In this document: one piece after another, positions 41,278-46,212 of the stretch
How positions within the stretch are numbered: the first letter of the stretch is position 1
Layout: the number at the start of each line of letters is the position of its first letter
Notes under the pieces: model-generated
Database searches by the model: none
Told to the model about the DNA's origin: nothing
What the model saw: only the letters and a program-made list of their open reading frames with translations
Assembly (NCBI GenBank): GCA_015655445.1
Contig: JAATFA010000131.1
Location: forward strand, 1 to 46,212
Origin: Actinomycetales bacterium
Lineage (GTDB): Bacteria > Actinomycetota > Actinomycetes > Actinomycetales > Microbacteriaceae
Reading direction: 5' to 3'
Length of the DNA: 46,212 bases
Made by a program: the position numbers and the translations under genes

Positions 41278-41724
41278 TCAGCGCTCGTCGTCCCAGCCGA
41301 GGTTGCGAGCCATCCGCTCGAGGGTCTCGATCGTCGCGCGATACTCGTCCTCGGTCAGGCCCGCGGTCACCTCGTCGCGGATCCCCGCGACGACGATGCG
41401 CAGGCGCTCGTAGACGGCGCCCCCGTGCTCCGTGAGCTCGTACGCGCTCGTCGTCGCCGCGACCCAGCCACTGTCGATGAGCTCGGTGAGGTGGTCGACG
41501 GACGACTCGGCGAGCCCGCTCTCCTCCCCCTCGGCACTCTCGGCGAGGAACGGGGCGAGGGCCGCGTCGAGCTCGTCCGCGGTCGCGGGGCCGCGGTCGA
41601 GGATGGTGAGCAGCTGCCACTGCCGGCGCGTGACGCCGTGCTCGTCGAGCACGGACGCGAACCGCTCGTCGATGAGCCGGTCGACGAGCCGGAGCCAGAA
41701 GCCGATCGGACGCTGATCTGCCAT
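41278..41724 (-). CDS. MarR-type winged-helix regulator
   Basis: A 148-residue regulator. A helix-turn-helix region spans about residues 30-85 (VTRRQWQLLTILDRGPATADELDAAL and SSVDHLTELIDSGWV), with the wing near YELTEHGGAVYERL. An acidic insert, ESAEGEESGLAES, lies between the helices. The start at ATG 41724 is backed by a TAGGCT box six bases upstream. The target genes are not obvious; idi lies downstream on the same strand after 139 bases and the TetR gene is upstream. Confidence 0.82.
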   Translation of the reverse strand: MADQRPIGFWLRLVDRLIDERFASVLDEHGVTRRQWQLLTILDRGPATADELDAALAPFLAESAEGEESGLAESSVDHLTELIDSGWVAATTSAYELTEHGGAVYERLRIVVAGIRDEVTAGLTEDEYRATIETLERMARNLGWDDER

Positions 41725-41730
41725 GGGGCG

Positions 41731-41736
41731 AGCCTA
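41731..41736 (-). promoter_or_regulatory. -10 box for a leaderless marR transcript
   Basis: On the minus strand TAGGCT is followed by six bases and the ATG at 41724. It is the same hexamer and spacing as at the hisC-like gene. Confidence 0.55.
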
Positions 41737-41799
41737 CGCGGGGGCCGCGGCGTGGCGGTAGGGGCGGGATCGCGCCGTCGTGGCCTCCTCCTCCTCGTC

Positions 41800-41852
41800 C
41801 CGCATTTGTGACACGCGCGGGCGGACTCCGCCCGCGCGTGTCACAAATGCGG
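41800..41852. repeat. Long palindromic repeat, copy 1
   Basis: Two 25-base arms (41800-41824 and 41828-41852) are perfectly complementary around the 3-base spacer ACT. The outer part of the arm is CCGCATTTGTGACACGCG. A diverged copy lies at 43321-43375. The right arm forms the end of the tetR gene and supplies its stop codon. Such an element would form a very stable hairpin and could act as a terminator for the minus-strand tetR gene. Confidence 0.92.
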
Positions 41853-42521
41853 AAACCGGGAGGGGGAGGGAAGTGGGGACGGGTCAGGGGCGGGCACCGC
41901 CGCCGTGACGATCGCGAGCACGTGGTCCCGCGCGCGCCGGAATTCCTCCTCCGGGAGCGTGCGGAGGGCGGCGTCGAGGCGGAGCATCGCCAACCCGTGC
42001 AGCGTCGACCAGACGGCGACCGCCTCCCAGGGGCTCGCCGGGGCGTCTCCGCTCGCGGCGCTCACGTCCGCCAGGAGGCCGAGCAGGATGTTGTAGCCGC
42101 CGTCGCCGGCCTCCCCCCGCGCCCGCTCCGAGGGTGCGGTCAGCTCGTCGAGCTGCTCCCCGATGTAGAAGATCGTGCGGTACAGGCCGGGGTTGCGCGT
42201 CGCGAACTCGATGTACGCCTCGCACGCGACCCGGAGCCGGTGGCGCGCGGCGGTCAGGTCGGCGGACACCCGGGGCACCTGGTCGATCGCGGAGGCGAGG
42301 TGGGTCGCGAGGAGCCCGGCGGCCTCTTGCGCGACCGCGAGGAGCAGGCCGTCCCGGTCCGGGAAGTGCCGGTACGCGGCCGCGGGCGATACGGCCGCCC
42401 GCCGCTGCACCTCGCGCAACGACAGGCCCGCCGGACCCCGCTCCGCGACGATGAGCAGGGCCTCCTGGACGAGGCGCTCACCGAGAGGCTTCCGTCCGCT
42501 CGTGGCCCCCTCTGTTGACAC
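41841..42521 (-). CDS. TetR-family regulator of the flavin-reductase-like gene
   Basis: A 226-residue repressor. The N-terminal helix-turn-helix (about residues 15-60) reads LSLREVQRRAAVSPAAAYRHFPDRDGLL. A TetR_C-like helical ligand domain follows, with YRTIFYIGEQLDEL near 117. The GTG at 42521 follows GGAG. The last residues (FPHL and stop) are encoded by the palindromic repeat. It is divergent from the FNR-like gene, with a perfect GTTAGCA-A-TGCTAAC palindrome and an extra TGCTAAC half-site between them. It therefore very probably controls both genes. Confidence 0.88.
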   Translation of the reverse strand: MSTEGATSGRKPLGERLVQEALLIVAERGPAGLSLREVQRRAAVSPAAAYRHFPDRDGLLLAVAQEAAGLLATHLASAIDQVPRVSADLTAARHRLRVACEAYIEFATRNPGLYRTIFYIGEQLDELTAPSERARGEAGDGGYNILLGLLADVSAASGDAPASPWEAVAVWSTLHGLAMLRLDAALRTLPEEEFRRARDHVLAIVTAAVPAPDPSPLPSPSRFPHL

Positions 42522-42562
42522 TGCTAACTCCTTCTGTCATGCTCGTGGTTAGCAATGCTAAC
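42522..42562. promoter_or_regulatory. TetR operator region
   Basis: GTTAGCA-A-TGCTAAC at 42548-42562 is a perfect 15-bp palindrome (7-1-7). An additional TGCTAAC half-site lies at 42522-42528, at the tetR start. It sits between the divergent tetR and flavin-reductase-like genes, 16 bases before the latter's ATG. Confidence 0.75.
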
Positions 42563-42578
42563 AGCCGAGGAGGCCACC

Positions 42579-43283
42579 ATGCGCTACACCGCTCTCACTC
42601 TCACCTCCGTGTCCCCGTCCGCGACCGACGCCGTCGAGTTCGTCTTCGAGCCCCGCCACGGGCTCGCCCACCGTGCCGGACAGGGAGGGCTCCTGGTCGT
42701 GCCCCACGGTGGCGCGAAGCCGTTCACCTTCGCATCCGACGACCGGTCCGGGCTCGTCTCCATCGCGACCTCGCTGCGGTCGGGAAGCCGGTTCAAGCGT
42801 GCCCTCGCGCGATTGCAGCCCGGCGATCGCGTCCACGTCGCGGGCGCGATCGGCACGCTCCCGGCCGTGCCCGCCGACGAGCCCCAAGTGCTCGTCGCCC
42901 AGGGGATCGGCATCACGCCGTTCCTGTCCATGGCGCGCTCGCAGGGTGCGCTGAACGCGACGCTCCTGCACGTGGGAGCCCCCCACTACTTCTCCGAGAC
43001 CGCGGCGTCGATGGCCGAGGCCCGCCACTGCGACCACCGCGACGGCCTGCGTGACGGCGTGCGCGCGGCGATCGCGGCTCGGCCCGATGCGCGGTGGTCG
43101 CTCTCCGGACGGTCCGCCTTCGTCGCCGCGATCGCGCGGCAGCTCGTGCAGGCCGGCGTCCCGGCCCGCCGCATCCACAAGGACGCGTTCTGGGGCATGC
43201 GCGCGGGCGGTGCGGCCGCTCGCGCCGCCGCACCCCTCTCCGCTGCCGCTGCCGCTGCCGCGTCCCCCGCCGCCTCCGCCTAG
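42579..43283 (+). CDS. FNR-type flavin/NAD(P) oxidoreductase domain protein
   Basis: A 234-residue protein of the ferredoxin-NADP reductase superfamily. The FAD-binding beta-barrel is at residues 1-95 (KPFTFASD and SIATSLRSGSRFKRAL). An NAD(P)-binding half follows, with VLVAQGIGITPFLSMARSQ near residue 106 and SLSGRSAFVAAIARQL near 172. No ferredoxin or globin domain is attached, so it would need a partner electron acceptor. The ATG is preceded by GAGGAGG; the in-frame GTG 24 bases upstream lies inside the operator. The C-terminus is an Ala-rich low-complexity tail of about 25 residues. It is controlled by the divergent TetR gene. Confidence 0.85.
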   Translation: MRYTALTLTSVSPSATDAVEFVFEPRHGLAHRAGQGGLLVVPHGGAKPFTFASDDRSGLVSIATSLRSGSRFKRALARLQPGDRVHVAGAIGTLPAVPADEPQVLVAQGIGITPFLSMARSQGALNATLLHVGAPHYFSETAASMAEARHCDHRDGLRDGVRAAIAARPDARWSLSGRSAFVAAIARQLVQAGVPARRIHKDAFWGMRAGGAAARAAAPLSAAAAAAASPAASA

Positions 43284-43320
43284 CCCTCTCCTCCTAGCCG
43301 CCTCCGCCTAGCCCGCTCCT
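43270..43320 (+). repeat. 28-bp tandem duplication over the gene end
   Basis: CCGCCTCCGCCTAGCCC occurs at 43270-43286 and again at 43298-43314, each followed by a CTCCTCC-like stretch, giving a 28-bp period. The first unit contains the stop codon of the flavin-reductase-like gene. The repeat ends directly against palindromic repeat copy 2. Confidence 0.8.
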
Positions 43321-43375
43321 CCCGCGTTTGTGACAACGCGCCGGGGGACTCCGGCCGCGCGTGTCACAAATGCGG
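43321..43375. repeat. Long palindromic repeat, copy 2
   Basis: This is a diverged relative of the repeat at 41800-41852. The outer arms CCCGC(G/A)TTTGTGACA and TGTCACAAATGCGGG are almost identical to copy 1 and the central ACT is kept, but the inner stem has mismatches. It lies between convergent genes (stops at 43283 and 43389), a location that suits a two-way terminator. Confidence 0.85.
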
Positions 43376-43388
43376 GAAGGGGGAGGGG

Positions 43389-44801
43389 TTAGGGGTGGGT
43401 GGGGGCGCGGACGAAGAGCATGAGCACGAAGCCCGCGGCGAGCACGATCGCGATGCCCAGGATGCCCCAGAACTGCGCGCCGAGCAGGCTGATGAAGACG
43501 CTCCAGAGCAGGGGGGAGAGGAAGCTCGCGGCGCGCCCCGTCGTCGCGTAGAGGCCGAAGATCTCGCCCTCCCGGCCGGCGGGGGTCACGCGCGCGAGGA
43601 ACGACCGCGCGGCCGCCTGGGCGGGTCCCACGAAGAGGCACAGGATGAGGCCGAAGACCCAGAAGACGACGGCGCCGGCGTCGTGGGCGACGAACACGAC
43701 GACCGAGGTCGCGACGAGCCCGCCGAGCGCGACGAGGATGATCGTGCGCGCCCCGAAGCGGTCGTCGAGGCGGCCGACGAGGATCGTGCTCACGCCCGCG
43801 ACGACGTTGGCGGCGATGCCGAAGACGATGACCTCGTTGAAGCTGAAGCGGAAGGTGACCGACGCGATGAGCGCGCCGAACGTGAAGACACCCGCGAGCC
43901 CGTCGCGGAACACCGCGCTCGCGAGCAGGAACCAGAACGTGGGCCGCGCCTCGCGGTACAGGCGCACGATGTCGCGCACGAGCTCGACGTAGCTGCGGAA
44001 GAAGCCGACGCGCGTGCGGCGCGGGGCGGCGGGGGCCTCCGGCACGGTGAGGAAGATGGGGAGCGAGAAGAGCACCGTCCACGCGGCGCACGCGACGGCG
44101 ACGACGCGGATGTTGAGACCGCCGTCCTGCGGGATGCCGAACCACCCGCTCAGCTGCGCGACGACGACGATCGTGAGCATGACGATGCCGCCGAGGTAGC
44201 CGAACCCCCAGCCGAGCCCGCTCACCCGCCCGACGGTCCTGGGGGTGGAGACCTGCACGAGCATCGCGTTGTAGTTGACGCCCGCGATCTCGGAGACGAC
44301 GGTGCCGGCGGCGATGAGGCATGCACCGAGCCAGAAGTACGCCGCGTCGGCGACCACGAAGAACATGAGCGCCATGCTCAGCACGATGAGCCCGGTCGTC
44401 ACGGCGAGCCAGAACTTGCGCCGCCCGGTCGCGTCCGACCGCTGGCCGAGCACGGGGGCGAGCAGCGCGATGAGCAGGCCGCCGATGCCGACCGCGAGGC
44501 CGAGGCCCGAGGAGAGGTCGGCGAGCCCGCGCTCGTGCGCGGCGCTCCCATCCCCGCGTGCCGCGACGTCGGCAGGCAGGAAGAGCGAGCTCGTGAGGTA
44601 GACGGAGAACACGAACGTCGTGATGACGGAGTTGAAGGGCTGCGTCGCCCAGTCCCACAGCGCCCACGAGAAGACCTGGACGCGCGGCACGCGGCGCCCC
44701 TCCTGACGCTCGAGGCCGGTCTCGGTCATGGGCACGGCCTCGACGGTCGCGGAGGACGCGGGGCGGGAGACGACGTCGTCGTCGCTCGGACGCTCGGTCA
44801 T
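43389..44801 (-). CDS. MFS transporter, UMF1 type
   Basis: A 470-residue transporter with about 12 transmembrane helices after a hydrophilic N-terminal stretch of about 40 residues. The first helix begins WALWDWATQPFNSVITTFVF, matching the UMF1/Atg22-like group. The typical LAPVLGQRSDATGRRK loop between helices 2 and 3 (near residue 110) is present. Members are putative permeases of uncertain substrate. The start at ATG 44801 is supported by a TACCGT box six bases upstream. Confidence 0.9.
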   Translation of the reverse strand: MTERPSDDDVVSRPASSATVEAVPMTETGLERQEGRRVPRVQVFSWALWDWATQPFNSVITTFVFSVYLTSSLFLPADVAARGDGSAAHERGLADLSSGLGLAVGIGGLLIALLAPVLGQRSDATGRRKFWLAVTTGLIVLSMALMFFVVADAAYFWLGACLIAAGTVVSEIAGVNYNAMLVQVSTPRTVGRVSGLGWGFGYLGGIVMLTIVVVAQLSGWFGIPQDGGLNIRVVAVACAAWTVLFSLPIFLTVPEAPAAPRRTRVGFFRSYVELVRDIVRLYREARPTFWFLLASAVFRDGLAGVFTFGALIASVTFRFSFNEVIVFGIAANVVAGVSTILVGRLDDRFGARTIILVALGGLVATSVVVFVAHDAGAVVFWVFGLILCLFVGPAQAAARSFLARVTPAGREGEIFGLYATTGRAASFLSPLLWSVFISLLGAQFWGILGIAIVLAAGFVLMLFVRAPTHP

Positions 44802-44807
44802 GCGATC

Positions 44808-44813
44808 ACGGTA
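44808..44813 (-). promoter_or_regulatory. -10 box for a leaderless MFS transcript
   Basis: On the minus strand TACCGT is followed by six bases and the ATG at 44801, with no Shine-Dalgarno. Confidence 0.5.
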
Positions 44814-44874
44814 ACGACAACGGGTGAACGGCGGGTATCCGGTTCTCGTACGCCCGGCAACCGCTCGGCGAGAG

Positions 44875-44895
44875 GTTGAGTCGGTTCCGCTCAAG
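44875..44895 (+). promoter_or_regulatory. Upstream HAIR-like (HspR) operator
   Basis: GTTGAGT-N7-GCTCAAG matches the HspR consensus CTTGAGT-N7-ACTCAAG at 12 of 14 positions. It lies 17 bases upstream of the dnaK -35 box. Confidence 0.65.
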
Positions 44896-44911
44896 ATTTG
44901 CGCCGCGCGGC

Positions 44912-44958
44912 TTGACAACCCGACCGAGGGCCCTAAACTTGATAGTGCGCGACTCAAG
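44912..44958 (+). promoter_or_regulatory. dnaK promoter with HAIR operator
   Basis: TTGACA (44912-44917) and TAAACT (44934-44939) are 16 bases apart. CTTGATA-N7-ACTCAAG at 44938-44958 matches the HspR/HAIR consensus at 12 of 14 positions, begins within the -10 box and extends over the predicted start site. This implies HspR repression relieved by heat. A leader of about 110 bases follows. Confidence 0.82.
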
Positions 44959-45055
44959 TTGCGCGACAGACTCGGCCGCACGGCTCTCACAGCGGCCCTT
45001 GCACGCTAACAGATCCCCGCCGAGAGCCTCCGGGGATACGAAGAGGAGCAACACC

Positions 45056-46212
45056 ATGGCTCGAGCAGTCGGAATCGACCTCGGCACGACCAACTCGGTC
45101 GTCGCCGTGCTGGAGGGCGGCGAGCCCACCGTCATCGCCAACTCGGAGGGGTTCCGCACGACGCCCTCCGTCGTCGCCTTCACGAAGGACGGCGAGGTGC
45201 TCGTCGGCGAGACCGCCAAGCGCCAGGCCGTGACGAACGTCGATCGCACCATCTCGTCCGTCAAGCGCCACATGGGCACGGACTGGAAGGCCGACATCGA
45301 CGGCAAGAAGTACACGCCGCAGGAGATCTCGGCGCGCATCCTCGGCAAGCTCAAGCGCGACGCCGAGCAGTACCTGGGCGAGCCCGTCACCGACGCGGTC
45401 ATCACGGTCCCCGCCTACTTCAACGACGCCCAGCGCACCGCGACGAAGGAGGCCGGCGAGATCGCCGGGCTCAACGTGCTGCGCATCATCAACGAGCCCA
45501 CGGCCGCAGCGCTCGCCTACGGCCTCGACAAGGGCAAGGAGGACGAGCTCATCCTCGTCTTCGACCTCGGCGGCGGCACGTTCGACGTGTCCCTCCTCGA
45601 GGTGGGCAAGGACGAGGACTTCTCGACCATCCAGGTGCGCGCGACCGCAGGCGACAACCACCTCGGCGGCGACGACTGGGACCAGCGCATCGTCGACTGG
45701 CTCATGAAGCGCTTCAAGGACCAGACGGGCGTCGACCTCGCCAACGACCGCATCGCGCGCCAGCGCCTCAAGGAGGCGGCGGAGCAGGCGAAGAAGGAGC
45801 TCTCGAGCTCGACGAGCACCAACATCCAGCTGCCCTACCTCTCCGCGAACCAGAACGGCCCGCTCAACCTCGACGAGACGCTCACGCGCGCCCAGTTCGA
45901 GCAGATGACGAGCGACCTGCTGGACCGCACGCGCAAGCCGTTCGAGGACGTCATCAAGGAGGCCGGCATCTCCGTCTCCGACATCGCGCACGTCGTGCTC
46001 GTGGGCGGCTCGACGCGCATGCCCGCCGTCACGGAGCTCGTCCGCAAGCTCACGGGCGGCAAGGAGCCGAACAAGGGCGTGAACCCCGACGAGGTCGTCG
46101 CTGTCGGCGCCGCCCTCCAGGCCGGCGTTCTGAAGGGCGAGCGCAAGGACGTGTTGCTCATCGACGTCACCCCGCTGAGCCTCGGCATCGAGACCAAGGG
46201 CGGCATCATGAC
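45056..46212 (+). CDS. dnaK: Molecular chaperone DnaK, N-terminal part
   Basis: The Hsp70 chaperone, truncated by the window end after about 385 codons, so the ATPase domain is complete and the peptide-binding domain is only beginning ([14 protein letters not shown]). Nucleotide-binding motifs are in order: GIDLGTTNS at the start, [20 protein letters not shown] near 115, [15 protein letters not shown] near 170, and [14 protein letters not shown] near 310. AGAGGAG precedes the ATG. It probably heads a dnaK-grpE-dnaJ-hspR operon lying outside the window, which is inferred from the HAIR operators. Confidence 0.97.
   Translation, partial: MARAVGIDLGTTNSVVAVLEGGEPTVIANSEGFRTTPSVVAFTKDGEVLVGETAKRQAVTNVDRTISSVKRHMGTDWKADIDGKKYTPQEISARILGKLKRDAEQYLGEPVTDAVITVPAYFNDAQRTATKEAGEIAGLNVLRIINEPTAAALAYGLDKGKEDELILVFDLGGGTFDVSLLEVGKDEDFSTIQVRATAGDNHLGGDDWDQRIVDWLMKRFKDQTGVDLANDRIARQRLKEAAEQAKKELSSSTSTNIQLPYLSANQNGPLNLDETLTRAQFEQMTSDLLDRTRKPFEDVIKEAGISVSDIAHVVLVGGSTRMPAVTELVRKLTGGKEPNKGVNPDEVVAVGAALQAGVLKGERKDVLLIDVTPLSLGIETKGGIM

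Noticed and set aside
1-46212. CRISPR array, prophage, insertion sequence or integrase
   Set aside because: No regularly spaced repeats, transposase or phage structural genes were seen; the holin-like protein belongs to a chromosomal family.

Overview
The window is about 46 kb of very GC-rich, gene-dense DNA from an actinomycete, most likely a Microbacteriaceae-type organism. Supporting signs are HspR-type (HAIR) operators in front of dnaK, an actinobacterial dCTP deaminase, an F420-type luciferase-like enzyme, the order L28-L33-S14-HU, and repeated leaderless-type starts (a TANNNT box 6-7 bases before the start codon). The family assignment is an inference from gene content and style.

Layout: 1-458 is the 3' end of dnaB. 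673-1649 holds two small membrane proteins. 1710-3682 (minus) carries purB and a low-molecular-weight phosphatase; purB is interrupted by an in-frame TAG. 3867-5559 pairs a WXG-like small protein with an alpha/beta hydrolase. 5586-7149 holds a phage-holin-like membrane protein and a HisC-type aminotransferase. 7199-10491 (minus) is an overlapping operon (permease, TIGR03943-type protein, secreted propeller-like protein) divergent from a Fur/Zur-like regulator. Zinc-free versions of L28, L33 and S14, then HU, follow (11205-12265).

12415-26210 is the most distinctive region, a catabolic locus of unknown substrate. It encodes a LacI-type repressor, two SDR dehydrogenases, a Tat/lipoprotein solute-binding protein, a mannonate-dehydratase-like TIM barrel, a Gfo/Idh/MocA oxidoreductase, a Dpp/Opp-type ABC transporter, an aldehyde dehydrogenase and an HpsN-type member of the histidinol dehydrogenase family. 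Three near-identical LacI-type operators (core TATACGTATAC), each in the same register against a -10 box, sit at the divergent promoter pair and before the HpsN-type gene. This argues for one regulon serving uptake and stepwise oxidation/dehydration of a polyhydroxy compound.

26256-36435 is mixed: a CopD/CtaG fusion, a secreted protein, a PIF1-like helicase, an LLM oxidoreductase, a DUF4383 protein, a 444-base non-coding stretch with two long hairpins, a DinB-like protein, a dienelactone hydrolase, an SDR/TetR pair with a clear operator, tRNA-Gly(CCC) and dcd. 36602-39536 is a three-gene ABC exporter of unrecognised type; its promoter is framed by two CCCATGGG palindromes and its ATPase appears to start at ATC. 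39622-44801 holds a DenD-like dehydrogenase, idi, a MarR regulator, a TetR/flavin-reductase-like pair bracketed by two copies of a long palindromic repeat, and a UMF1-type MFS protein. The window ends inside dnaK, preceded by two HAIR-like operators.
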